From Batillaria attramentaria (lineage: Eukaryota > Mollusca > Gastropoda > Batillariidae), in contig JACVVK020000147.1 of NCBI GenBank assembly GCA_018292915.2, forward strand, positions 124,001 through 188,000: 64,000 bases of DNA. The letters are read 5' to 3'. The notes beneath the pieces are model-generated. The model ran no database searches, was not told the DNA's origin, and saw nothing but the letters and a program-made list of their open reading frames with translations. The position numbers and the translations under genes are program-made. Positions 10,221-21,960 of the stretch are shown piece after piece (positions within the stretch are counted from its first letter, which is position 1; every line of letters starts with the position of its first letter).

Positions 10221-13200
10221 TTGCTTAGATACGTATTACATGTACAAAGAGAACTTTACTGTGCATTTTTTGTCTGATGGTTGGCAGCAGGAATGCTGTG
10301 AGTGACAGTGCAGCTACTGAAATTATGTTTGGATGTTGGCTTTGTTAATTCTGAGGAATCCTGAAGTCTTTTAAGCTTGAGATCATACTGAATATACCGG
10401 GTATATCTTTCAGTGCTTGCTTTGGAACTGGCCACTGACACACACAAAAAAACTATTGAATGTAGAATTCGCCAGTGGCCGGGAGAATGATGCTTGTAAT
10501 CATGATAGCATTTTTTCTAGCTGGTGGATTTTTTAGGACGGGAAAATGGACTTGCTAAATTCTGCTATAATAGAATATTTTTTTCGTACATTAGGTTTGA
10601 CAGAATGGTGTTAGTGTTAGCTTCCATTTTGTTATGTATTCATGGCGTATTTGTTATTTCCAGTTCATCAGCATTGGTGAAGTGGGCAGGAGAGACATTC
10701 CAAGATGCCTTCTTCGTGATGTTTGAGCAGGTATAGTTGAATACTTCCTGATTGTGTTTGTGCATTTCAGTAGGGCGTAATTTTAAATAAAATGAAATAA
10801 AGTTCTGGTGTGACACAGCCAGATTCATGAAGTTCACAAAATAAGGTCGTGATAAATAAACAAATTGGCCCTAGTGATTATGTTCTGTTCATTTCACATG
10901 AAATTATTATAGTGCACTATATTATCACAGTATCGTGGCACTTATGCACATGACAATGATTGAGATAAAGAGGGCTTTATCACTTTCAGTTGTAGACACA
11001 TTTGTTTGGCCGGTTGTTGTTGAAACTTTCATTCCAGCACAAATTTTGTATTGCATGTTGTGAATGTTTTCTTTCAGATCAATCCAGATGATGCATTTGG
11101 GCTTTTTATGTAAGTAATTTTTAATAATACATTTAGTCCTTTTCCTATTTTTAAATGATTCAGTGCAAATATTTGGCTTTATTGATGAATAATCTGCTGC
11201 TTGTTGGAAGTAATGTTCACTTAGTTGGTGGTAGGAAAGTTAAACAAAAGTATGTCACGTTCACAACACACCTTTCATGCATCCAGTGTCTTATAACCTC
11301 TGTAAATTTGACCATAAGAAAAGGAAATTCTGTTGATTTTCTGTTTTTTCTTTGCCACAGGCGTAACCATTTTCACACAGTTGGTTCTCCACTGAAGTGC
11401 ATCGCATCCTTCCCTACATTGGACAGTCAGAACAAGAGGTTTTTGGGACTGGTATGGGGAAGAAAAACTTGCATCGATAGTTTTGCTCATTCCATCTAAC
11501 ATAATCTATCAGTCATCTCAGGACTCATCAAAACCAGCACCTCTAGAGTAGACGTTGTAGACCTCATTGACGCTGATGGCAGAATAACAGAAACATTCAC
11601 GATTGCAGTAACTACTACAGTGCTAATAGTTGTACATTGTACTGTGGAACAAGAGCCCATGCAAAAATTGCAATTTTCATTGAAATCTTGAAATCGCTAG
11701 GAGCCACTTCAAGCCGCTTTCATGCAGTCTGCAGCAGTCTCGGGCTTTGCGGGGAGAGCCCAAACCTTGTATAATAGTGGCTTGAAGTGGCTCCTACTGG
11801 TGTGCAGTGACTTGTTCTTTTTAACCAGTCGTATCTTACAGTGGGCAGGAGGTGGTTGGTATTGGGCTCAGAGTTACAGGATGGTGATGAAACCCCCACT
11901 CATTTGAAGTACAGGGAAGTTTCGTGTCTAACATACTTGCGTGGTGTGATTTTCAGGGTTGGCAAGTCTGCAAAAGCTACGATCTTAACGAGATCTACCG
12001 CCACATTCTCTCACCAGAGGAGCGGGCAAGAATTGAAACTCTTGATCCATTTGATGAGTATGAGGAATTCAACCTGAAGTGTGCACATTATTTTCTGCTG
12101 GTTGCATCTACATCTGACGACATTTGCGATCAGCTATTTGGGATAACTGCTCCTGTCGCAGGTTTGACAAATGAATGTGTGTGTGTGTGTGTGTGTGCGA
12201 GCGTGTGTGACACACATGGGGGGGGGTGATTGGTCGAGTAACGGTTAATTCTTCTGCCATCAGTGCAAGAAGTGGGGGCGTATAGAAGCATCTCATTTTA
12301 TTTTTACCATATCTCTGGTATGTAGCATGCACTTTCAGGCAGGTTAGTGGGAGTTCTTGCCGAGAATTGCAGTTTCCTCACGCTTTTCTTTGAAATATTT
12401 CTCCCCGAAAGGGTTTCATTAAGTGCTGTTGAAAATTCCATGATTTCAGCATCTGAACTCATCCACTGCACCGTATGAATGTAAACTGTTCGGTGTGTGC
12501 ATGAGTGCATGTTGTTCTAGTGAGTGTGCCTTTTCCAGCTTGCGATATTCTAAACTATGCGTTTGGAAAAGCAGCTGTTCAGTTGAATATCTCGTGTTGG
12601 TACCATGGAGCAGTGGACTTGGACACAGGTGGTGTATGACTGGTCTTTTTGTGTTTCAGAAAGCCGATTCCCTCAGCCAGAACAAGTGCCAGATATGATC
12701 AGCATCACACCCTTAGCTGCGCATCAAACCAGTGTCAAAAGATTCAGCCACTCCAGCGTGCTAGTGGGCGATCGCTTTGTGGTGACAGCCGGAGGGTTCG
12801 GAGAGGTGGATGGACGCCATCAGCGTGTCCAGGAGGTGTCGGTGACAGACACTGTTACTATGGAAACCAAACTGATCAGATGCCATAGCGATGACATACA
12901 GTGTAAGATACCTAAAACGTTTTTACAGTTTGTCGCGTAGTAGTGTCAGTGACTTGGGGTAGCCAAGGGGAGTCAGAAATTTGTGCTGGCGATTTCCTCA
13001 TTGCCAGATCTTCGATATCACCCTTATGTGATGGAAAAAGTCAAAAACCTGCAAACAATCGCCCAAATCAGAGGTATTTAGTAGATATCTCTCTAAGAGG
13101 CCGAGACGATATGTGCCTTGGGAATAAGTCGCTTCTGTTTAATAGGATAAAATAAAATACAGTGTTATTCTTCTCTTTGTTTTCTTTGTTCCCTTTGTTC

Positions 13201-15897
13201 AAACCTTGTTTGTTGCACAGGTGCCTGTTTTCATGTTTCAGATTCCAGGATGCATCATGCATCAGTTGTTCTGTCTGATGGCCAGATCATGCTCTGTGGC
13301 GGTCGCCAGTCTCCGTTCTTCCTCTGTTCCCAGCTGCTGCTTCTGAATCTTGAGGTCGATACAAACAGTAATCAAAACTTGGACGCACCCAACCAGAACT
13401 CCTGCTCTTGTGTGAATCACTCAGCTTCGAACTGTGCCAGTGGTAGGGGTCAGTGCAGCAGAACTAACAAGGGATGTCAGTGTGGCACAAACTGTGATAT
13501 CTGTCAGGCAACAAACTCATCAGATGTTTCATTTGGTGGCTCAAACTGTGATAAAGGTGAAGGGCGTGCTAGTTCCCAGACGGCAGAAGTGTCACATTTT
13601 CATGGCTGTGAGTGTGTGAATGGCAGAAAAGGAGAGGGAGAGAGTGTTTGTTCAACTGTGATACCTGTAGAAAAAGAAGAGTATACAGAGTTTGAAGGTG
13701 GTCGCCTGCAGTGTTCTGTCCTCCGACAGTCAGGTGACGTCCCCTGCCCCAGGTGGCGCCACGCTTGCACACTGGTGAAGATTGAAGGTAAGCCCGTGCT
13801 TATGGAAAAACTCAGCTGTCGTGAATTTGTTTTTCTTTTGCATTTGAATGTCTTCAAGTGTGTCAGATCCTGTGGGCTGGTGATGGCAAGGATGATGAGA
13901 TCAGTAAATACCGTATAACACTGTGGGTAACACATGCAAGATATATATAATAACCTATTCCCATGTCTAGCAATCATTTCTCCTCTTCTCACGATTGCAG
14001 AAAGGTGAAAATTTCCTGATCTATTCAGTGGTAAATGTAGGCAGAGTATTTTCCCTTGTAGAACAGTTGCTGCAGAGCTGTTACTATTGTCGGATTCTCA
14101 CTGATATATATAGCAGCCCTAACCAAGCAGTAGGAAGAGAATCAGAAGAATGGGGAATCCCTGTAGAGTATGAAATGTGTTAAGACCTCAGATCAGATCT
14201 GTTCACCCAAGAAAACCCTGTCCTGACAATAATCATTACATAGTCCACATGGTCAACCCTGACAACGTAGGATGCATTCAGTTTCACTCAGCGAATGACT
14301 CTTACTCAGCGCCATGTGGAACATTTTAAAGAAGGCTGATTGACTTGAATGTAAAAAGGCAGTTTTCTCTGTGCCTTTGTGCAGGTCGTGATTTTGTTGT
14401 ACTGCATGGAGGACGTACCCAGCATGCTGAGGTGCTGGCAGACACATATCTGTTGGATGTTCAAAATGGTTTTTGGACAAAGGTGAAAAAGTGTTACTTA
14501 TTCATTGTATCGTTATAACTTCAGGTCTGTGTAAGAGGAGTGTTGGAACTTCAATAACTGTTTCATCAGGCAGCAGGCTGTGCTGGTCGTTTGCATCTGG
14601 TTCTTGTAGGACATGGTACCTGTATTCCTCACCGTACACCCGCAGATTACAAGAGACATCATTTATGCTCTTTACATTTTGTTATCTTCCAGTTGGAGTG
14701 CATGGGAGACCTCCCTGGCCCTCGCCACTCCCACACACTGGTAACTTGGGAGGATGGTGACAGACAGTTGGTGGTGATGATGGGGGGAATGGATGATGAT
14801 CAGAACCCCCACTGCTCTGTTTATCTGCTGGACGTTGCCTCTGCACACTGGCAGGCTCTCGCTTTGACACCATTCCTGCCAAGGTGAGTAGTACACTGCC
14901 TTATACTTATAGCCATGGGGCAGTTCAGTGCACTGTTAGTGTTAATTGTCTTTGCTCTGTGACCTATCATGCATACAAGGTTAATGGGTAAATAAGTATT
15001 CAGACCATGTGCACACCTGTCTTTGGTTAATTGTCCATCCTTGAGATTGCAGTCTTACACTCCTCTGTCCCTCTCCGGCCCCAGCCTGTTGTAAAAACTC
15101 AGTAATTTCATGATGTGTTTTTGTGCTTTGCATCGGGTAATTTCAAGACGTGTTTTTGTGTTTTGCATCAGGTAATTTCATGTGCTTTTGTGCTTTGCAT
15201 AAGGTAATTTCATGATGTGTTTTTGTGCTTTGCTGTGTTTGCATCAGGTAATTTCATGATGTGTTGTTATGCTTTGCATCAGGTAATTTCATGATGTGTT
15301 TTTGTGCTTTGCATCAGGTAATTTCATGATGTGTTTTTGTGCTTTGCATCAGGTAATTTCATGATGTGTTTTTGTGCTTTGCATCAGGTAATTACATGAT
15401 GTGTTTTTGTGCTTTGCATCAGGTACTCTCACACTTGCCACATTGTCGGTGACCAGCTGGTGGTGGTGGGAGGTGTGAATCTGCATCAACAGACACCTGG
15501 TGTTGGCATCATCAACCTGAGGACCGGGACTGCTCAGGAATTTGCTTTTCCTGTGAGTAACGGATGTCTTAATATATTCATTGATTATGATTCAATTCAA
15601 CTCAAAATTCAAAATACTTTATTGTCTGTTTAAGAGAGACTCTAAACTTCTTTATTGTAACTGGTACATGTAATACATACATTCTCTTTGTGGCGCATGT
15701 GTTATTATAGTGAATTTCTCTTTTGTTGACAGAATCTGGGGCAGCAGCGTCTGTTGATGTTCCACCGGCACTGCAGCATTATTCTGCCCGACAACAGAGT
15801 TGTTGTTCTGGGCGGTGGCGGCAACTGTTTCTCCTTCGGCACACACCTCAACCACACACCGGTTATACTCGACATCTCAAACTGTCTGACAGCTTGA
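7283..15897 (+). CDS. TYW4: tRNA wybutosine-synthesizing protein 4 (LCMT2), 16 exons
   Basis: Exons: 7283-7342, 7913-8037, 8249-8327, 8949-9032, 9478-9589, 9958-10105, 10664-10730, 11078-11109, 11361-11451, 11957-12161, 12660-12902, 13242-13787, 14385-14482, 14693-14883, 15423-15552, 15733-15897. They sum to 2376 nt (791 residues plus TGA), with every phase consistent. In the known family this SAM-dependent enzyme methylates and methoxycarbonylates the side chain of the wybutosine precursor at position 37 of tRNA-Phe. Residues 1 to about 335 are the leucine carboxyl methyltransferase fold: [12 protein letters not shown] near the N-terminus, the SAM loop SLGAGFDS (about 91-98), and [10 protein letters not shown]. 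The rest is a kelch-type propeller: [67 protein letters not shown] and the closing [15 protein letters not shown]. Human LCMT2 is 686 residues; most of the excess is a cysteine-rich stretch at about 456-567 inside exon 12. The ATG at 7283 gives an N-terminus leading directly into the conserved RRETAV. Confidence 0.93.
8459..8862 (+). mobile_element. tRNA-derived SINE, family A, full length, in TYW4 intron 3
   Basis: Same layout as the 2648-3065 copy: box A tggtctagtggttaagagac, box B ggtttgagtccc, body with gaaatgttcagcccacc, end gggtaaagcgcctatataat followed by an ATT repeat. It stands in the sense orientation of TYW4. Confidence 0.88.
10182..10215. repeat. (GT)n microsatellite
   Basis: About 17 GT units in TYW4 intron 6. 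Shorter GT runs occur at 9920-9942, immediately before the exon 6 acceptor, and at 12176-12198. Confidence 0.9.
11700..11794. mobile_element. Small foldback MITE, in TYW4 intron 9
   Basis: A 95-bp palindromic unit: ggagccacttcaagcc at the left is repeated inverted as ggcttgaagtggctcc at the right, flanked by TA on both sides (11698-11699, 11795-11796). A second copy is at 28735-28829. Similarity between copies extends about 50 bp beyond the palindrome (here 11650-11699, with gcccatgcaaaaattg), so the repeat family may be larger than the foldback. Confidence 0.7.
12965..13060 (+). mobile_element. Degenerate SINE family B fragment, in TYW4 intron 11
   Basis: The stretch with aaatttgtgctggcgatttc, tcattgcc, gatatcacccttatgtgatg and gaaaaagtcaaaaacctgca aligns with the 3' body of the family B SINEs at 38131 and 49153. 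The tRNA-like head is missing or too diverged to see. Confidence 0.55.
15102..15422 (+). repeat. 35-bp minisatellite ending at the TYW4 exon 15 acceptor
   Basis: About nine units of gtaatttcatgatgtgtttt plus tgtgctttgcatcag. Each junction reads ...ctttgcatcag|gtaattt, which is a pyrimidine tract, an AG acceptor and a GTAA donor-like start back to back. The last unit ends at 15422 and its CAG is the acceptor actually required for exon 15 (15423, GTACTC...). One unit has a partial insertion (about 15232-15248). Confidence 0.92.
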
Positions 15898-16723
15898 ACT
15901 TATGTGGATTTTGTGACGTGGGCATTTGTGCACGCTGCTGAATTGAATTGCATATGTCCGTGAAGAAATTGAATACACATGACTCAAAGCTTTTTTTCTT
16001 GACTTAAAAAAACGTCCAAGCAGGCATATTTTGAAATGCGAAAGGAGAGCAAGAATATTTTTCAGTCCATCTGTGATGAACATATGATATCTGCTCACAG
16101 TAAATGTGCCAGATATATGTTGTCTAATTTACTGGTTTCCCCAAAGAAAACTATGTGTAAAGCTCACTTCACAGTACAAACTCATTGTTAATCTTATTCC
16201 TAGAGTCAAAACTTATTTCTTGACTGGTTTATTTATATAATTATGCATGTCATTTGACACTATTGATGTGTGTGGTAGATGCTTTGGCTGAGTGAATCAT
16301 AATTCCATTGTGTTTCTTGTATGTGAAAAAAGACAAATATTGAGGGGAAAGAACAAAGATTTTTTTTTTTTTTTTTTTTAGCATGTTCCTTACATTTGGA
16401 GGTATCACATTTGATATATATGTATGCTGTTCTGTGGAGTGTACCTAAACGTCTGTGTTTTGTGATGTACCACATACTACACATTTGTAAAATGTTCCTA
16501 AAACCACATCATGGCATCATTTGGTGGATAATGGTAGAGTTGCTGACTTTTTGCAGAGAGATTTGGCAAAACTTGGGGTGCAGATGCATGCACACTTCTA
16601 ACACATTTTGTAATTCTGAAGGCTGGTTATTTCATCTGATCAGAAATTTACTTCTGCTGTGGTTTGTATGAGTCTACTAAATAATTAAAAAAGCAAAATG
16701 TTAATAGTTTCCATCATAGTTTC

Positions 16724-16777
<54 letters not shown>

Positions 16778-17004
16778 TGTGTGAAATTATGAAATGCAAA
16801 GTAAACAAGCAATCACAGTGAAGACAGGTTGTATGAATTCACATTAAAAGTGAACAATTCCGTTATATTATGACAAGTCATTATTATTATTATTATTAAG
16901 AAAGTGGGGCTTGTTTTGCTGCTAAGCCCAATCTAACTTTTTACTATGCCGAGGAAACTCCATACGTCATCAGGTCCAAAAATAGATCGGCAGGGCATTC
17001 TAAC
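15898..17004. other. TYW4 3' UTR and TYW4-COQ10 intergenic region
   Basis: This holds the TYW4 3' UTR (a candidate attaaa signal lies near 16685), a poly-T run at 16361-16379 and a (GT)n microsatellite at about 16727-16782. No coding exon is seen. The COQ10 promoter must lie toward 17004, but I see no clear core element. Confidence 0.5.
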
Positions 17005-20000
17005 ATGGCGCACATAAGACTCGCCAGCCGGCAGGGTACACGTTTGTTACGCTGCATCAAAAATGAAGACACAATTTTCCAAAAGAGGTGAGTGGAACTG
17101 GAGTCCATGCTTATTAGAGAAAGTTTTGTTTCGTGATTTTGATCGTGGATCTTCCGTTGGTCATCTGTTCCTGATGAAATGTCTGACCCAAATATTACTT
17201 GTTCACCTTTTATCAAGTTCACGGTCAATCTTTCTCCCATGAGTGACCTTACGTACCCCGCGCGTTTCGTAATTTGTATTTGTTTTCAGGAAATGCACAT
17301 AATTTGAGATAAAATATCACATACGTTGGCATATGAACGTTCGCTTTTTTGTGTGTGGGACTTTTGTTTTGAGTAAATGGGGTGGTGTGATTGATCTTTG
17401 AACGTTTGGCGCCCTGCCCAGTGAACGAAGTAGGGTGTGTTCTGTACCCAGTTCAGTACAAGACACGCATAGTTGTAACCAAGTTACATACATATAAGTG
17501 AATGACCTGTAACAGTCTCAAGTAGAACTTGTACACAACCGTTTTCTCCCATCAAATCCGTAACACTACACAGCCCTGAACGAAATAGGGTGTGTTATGT
17601 ACCCAGTTCAGGAGAAGACACTTATAACCTAGGCATACGTGAATGACCAGTAACTGTCTCAAGTGGGACTTGTACACAACCGTTTTCTCCCATCAGATCC
17701 ATAACACTACACAGTCCTACTCCCTCCCTCCCCCCACCCCCATCGGCCATTCTCCCAATCGTAGGTACCCACCCACTGACCACGACCTTTTCTCCCCCCC
17801 CCCCCCACTCCCCACTGTTGCTGATCTCCAGGGCAGCCAGCCATCCCATCCTACCAGCAACCCCCCCCCCCTTCCCCCCCAAAAAAAATCCAAATGTCAG
17901 AATACTACTTATAAGGATGAGGATGGACGTTTCATATAAGAAGCAGAAAATCTCTGTGGTTTTGTGGAATTATGAAATATTGTGCTCAAACATTGTATTT
18001 TTCAAGATTCCTGCACTGTATAGATTATAAGTGTAGATAATGAAAAGTTTGCATGTGTATCTTTGATATTGACATCCGTTCTTTTCTGAAATTTATGCAA
18101 CAGGTGTGCATGTATGCTGGTTGCCGCCGAGAACCAGATGAAACATCTCTCAGTCCAGCGGTCAAGTCTGGAGCAGCCACACAGACAGCTGTTCTCCCTG
18201 CCCAAGAAACTGAACCCACTAAAAAGCAGCAAGCGCAAGGAATATTCAGAGCGCAGAATTTTGGGGTAAGGAATTAGGGGTCAGTTTAGAATTACATACA
18301 TGTAGCCTGTAGCCACACCCTCTGATTCTCCGTCGAAACCCATTTGATTTCTCTCTGCCACGCAGTGGCACAGCACAGTAAGTTCATGACGTCATTTGAT
18401 GGCAAAAGGGATTATTTCAAGATGAAAAACATTGATGTAATGGTCTTTTTCCACAGAAATTACATTATGGATAAATTTTTTACTGTCTTTTGCCTTTACA
18501 CAACAGCTTTGTCTAGATAGCAAATGAGGATTCCCGAGGATGTTTTGGCAGAGAACCCTCAAATGCTCCAATCTACATACATGTATACATACACTGTTGG
18601 AGTATTTGTGCACTGTGATTGGCTGCATTGACTTGTCAATCGGAATCTGGCTGCATGTCATGTTTTAACTGGTCCTCACAGCTTTACATGTTTTACTTCA
18701 TTGTAATTTAAAAATGTAAACGCTCTTCCAGCAGTCAGTCTCACTAAAATGAAAACAATAAATAACTACAGCCTTCACAAAAAGTTAAGGACCTTTTGCA
18801 AATATCATTCAACTTTTGTCATGGTGGCATGCTGGTGTAGTGCTGAACATCGCTGAAACGGCGGCTTATGTAGGCAAACAGATGAGCACAGTTCATAACC
18901 AGGGATGTATTCTTTGACCTGCATCTCATTTTTGTCGTGCAGAAAGCCCCAGGTATCGCTCACTGAACACTGAAACTCGGTCTAGTTTTGCCGAAATTGC
19001 AGGTTTTCAAATGCGCCAAGCATGCTGTGTGACGCGCACGTGCCATCCACACAGTGGTCGCCATGTTCACTAATTACCCCTTAACCTTGCTACCGAATTT
19101 TACGGGAAAAATCTTATTAGTTTCTTTTTTCTGATTTATTGAAACTGTCACCCATTATGTTGACTGGTCCTTAACTTTTTGTGAAGACTGTATTCTATTT
19201 CTAGTGTTGAGTGATTTCCAGTTAATGATTGATTCAGTCTAAAAATCCTATTCAGTTTCTGTGATCACACCTTTCACTTTTTGTGTCTGACTGCTAACTT
19301 GCTTGTTATTGCCTTCCCTGAACTTTACCCGCCAAATGACAAAAGGGCCTAAATACTTACAAAATGCATGGCACTGAAACTGTTTACCAGGTGATGGTAG
19401 AGCTATAAATAATAATTATCAGGCTGGGGAATTGTCAGTCATTTGGCAATTTTCAGTCAAATTTCCTATCCTTTCAGCCCCAAAAAATCCAAGATTCAGC
19501 TGAAAAAAGGGAGGGGGGAAAAGGTTGCACATACATGTTATATTATAATCATGATACATGTAATAGTGTACGGAACTTCAGTTTTGAAGGCTTGCATCAA
19601 GTACCAAGGCAGTACACAGTTTCCTTCTGGGTGCCAGTACAGGCTACTAAATGCATTTGAAAATGCTAAAATTTGTTTTTCTGAAGTGGGGCGTTGTCTC
19701 TGTGGTCCCACAGTAGTGTGCTATTGCTGCACCCCGGCCTAGGTTTCAGTCTTTTTTTCCTGTAGCAATTCCCCAGCCTGAATTATGTACTGCTGTTTTA
19801 CAAGAACACCTTTGCAGCATGAGTGTTGTTACTGTATTTTTACTAAGCTCTAAATCATATGTGTTCAGTTATTCAATGGAGCAGATGTACGACATAGTAG
19901 CAGAGGTGGATCACTACAAGGAGTTTGTACCGTGGTGTACGAACTCGGCCGTGTTCAATCAGCGACCAGGCCACTGCAAAGCCACCATGGAGGTTGGGTT

Positions 20001-21454
20001 TCCTCCCCTTGTTGAACGCTACACATCCAGCATTACCCTGGCTCGACCTCGGCTGGTGAAGGTGAGTGGTTTGGGAGCTCTTACAGTTACAGTTACAGCC
20101 CCCTGGATATTCAGTTTTAACTCATTCTGCCCTAGCTACTACTAGTACTATAGTTGTGGCAATTTGTCTGCATTTTACCTCCCTTTACAATATGTCAGCT
20201 GTCAGATTTCCTTGGCAACCCTCTGAAGGTGATGTCAAAGTTGTGTGCTACGTCTGAGCAATATTTCCCCCCGAATATAAAAACCACCACGGGATCCAAG
20301 TAACTGGTGCCAGACATATGATGGTAGTATCAGTGTAGAAAGGGTTAACCCTGGTAGTGCTGAGTCCGGAATATTCCAGGCTACCTCTCTGGCTTTTTAG
20401 CAAGGTTTAAACCTCACTGTTGGGCACCGACAGTTTGTGAGCTGCAAGAGAATTTTTTTTTTTTAAACTATTTTATTATCCCTTTCGTTAAATTTAAATT
20501 TGGGCTGCTATACTCAGCGGAAGCGCGGCGCTGCGGTGCGGTGCCACCCAATACCTATCCTATATTTTTGGTAATTTTTTTTTGGGGGGGGGGGGGGGGC
20601 GGAGAGACACCCCCGATGAGCAGCCCGGTAGCCAGGAAAAACCGGTATCACATATCACAAGCTCGACCTGGGCTCAAACCCACGCTTCATCGCCATGACA
20701 CTGGTGACAGCCGTTCAGTAGTGCAGCAGCTTCGAAGCGCTACCTATTAGACCACCGCTCACCCAATAGGCACTAGTAATCTACGAGCACATGCTCCATA
20801 TAACATTACGGTTTGGCTTGCGATTTGTCCCCGCTCATCCATGGCCTGCAGTCAGATTTATGGTTCTTGAAATCGTTTTAGATCAACATTTTTTGGTTGT
20901 GGCTTTTTGGTGATTTTGGTGATTGTACAGTGTTGACATTCTATTGACGGGGTTGTTTTGAAGTTTGTAAGCCAAGCCCTCTTTCTGTTATACATGTATA
21001 TATATACGGGGCTTAAACTGTGGCACCTTTTAGCTAAACATCACCCCCCACCCCTCGAAAAGTGTGTTTCCCCCTCTAAAGCAATTAAAATCATGCCAGA
21101 AGGCACCAGATTGCACAGATTTTCATCTCTTTTTTTTTCTCTTTTTTTTCCTTTTTTTTTTAAATTTAAAATTCTGGAGGAACATGCCCCCAGACACTCC
21201 TAGCATAATGCGTCTGCAGCGCTCATGGCTTTGCCACTTCATCACTAAATAATACTTTTCCTCCTTTTGGATCATGGACCATTGTAAGCCCTGTTTATGT
21301 ACATGTTATTTTTAATACATCATATTATTTTGCTGCAGTCTGAGTGCACCGACGGACGGCTGTTTACCCAACTGTTGACAACATGGCGCTTCAGTCCTGG
21401 CTTACCAGACAACCCAAACACTTGCACCCTGGACTTCTCTGTAAGTGTGGCCTT

Positions 21455-21510
<56 letters not shown>

Positions 21511-21960
21511 ATACAATTTTATCATGCTGCATTTACCAAGCTGCGGGAAATATGTTGGTCAACTTTAAGTAGTAAATTCATAGCAGCAGCTGTTGAATTT
21601 CAGAATATGTTCTTTAGCAGATGGTGATTATACATTAGTGCCCCCATACTATTAATTTTTTTTCTCCCCCTGTTCTTGCGGGTAAGCTTTGGAGCCAGTT
21701 AAAAATCACTGTGCAACAGATTTATCATTGTACATGTATAGTATACTTGATGATGATCTTTTTCCTAATTTACCTTTTGACTTTTGTTTTTCCAGGTGGC
21801 ATTTGAATTCCGGTCCGCCCTCCACTCACAAGTGGCCAACATGTTCTTTGACGAGGTGGTGAAAACGATGGTGAACGCCTTCCTGAAACGTGCGCACCAT
21901 ATATACGGACCAGCGTCGATCCAAGCACAGAAACCCAAGGTTGTGGTTTACAATTCTTGA
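17005..21960 (+). CDS. COQ10: Coenzyme Q-binding protein COQ10, mitochondrial, five exons
   Basis: Exons: 17005-17087, 18104-18265, 19869-20061, 21339-21440, 21796-21960. They total 705 nt, 234 residues plus TGA, with consistent phases and GT-AG borders. COQ10 is a START/polyketide-cyclase-fold lipid carrier in the mitochondrial inner membrane that binds ubiquinone and is needed for normal respiration and CoQ biosynthesis. The family signature spans the exon 2/3 border: [10 protein letters not shown] then [27 protein letters not shown] and [20 protein letters not shown] follow. The N-terminus [19 protein letters not shown] is basic, without acidic residues, and fits a matrix-targeting presequence. 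Length is close to human COQ10A/B (about 240). Exon 1 was chosen because it restores phase into exon 2; an ATG inside exon 2 (18114) would give 203 residues without the presequence. Confidence 0.9.
17422..17717. repeat. Tandem duplication, 155-bp period, in COQ10 intron 1
   Basis: Two units begin tgaacgaa at 17422 and 17577. Shared landmarks are tagggtgtgtt, gtacccagttcag, gacttgtacacaaccgtttt and acactacacag. The units differ by scattered substitutions and small indels. Confidence 0.85.
18769..19190. mobile_element. Tc1/mariner-like MITE, in COQ10 intron 2
   Basis: The left end cagccttcacaaaaagttaa and the complement of the right end, cagtcttcacaaaaagttaa, differ at one base. Each end abuts TA (18767-18768 and 19191-19192), the Tc1/mariner target. 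At 422 bp it has no transposase frame. Confidence 0.85.
19420..19780. mobile_element. hAT-like MITE (caggctgggg family), in COQ10 intron 2
   Basis: It begins caggctggggaattg and ends caattccccagcctg. The sequence aattat lies directly outside each end (19414-19419, 19781-19786). The interior aligns, inverted, with copies at 32657-33055 and 56121-56474. Its right end is 88 bp from COQ10 exon 3. Confidence 0.75.
20465..20770 (-). mobile_element. tRNA-derived SINE, family C, in COQ10 intron 3
   Basis: Read on the minus strand: gtgagcggtggtctaatagg (box A region), ggtttgagcccaggtcgag (box B), then tgatatgtgataccggtttt, ctgctcatcggggg and a body ending in cctttcg-like sequence. A sense copy is at 32236-32545. 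A G run at 20584-20599 sits inside. Confidence 0.75.
21459..21508. repeat. (GT)n microsatellite
   Basis: About 25 GT units, 18 bp after COQ10 exon 4. Confidence 0.93.

Noticed and set aside
12903..13241. Extra coding exon in TYW4 intron 11 (open frame at 12943-13155)
   Set aside because: Exons 11 and 12 join in phase without it, and its sequence matches the 3' body of a family B SINE.
15102..15422. Regular 35-bp repeats resembling a CRISPR array
   Set aside because: Units are contiguous with no unique spacers, and they lie in an intron of an animal gene with no cas genes nearby.
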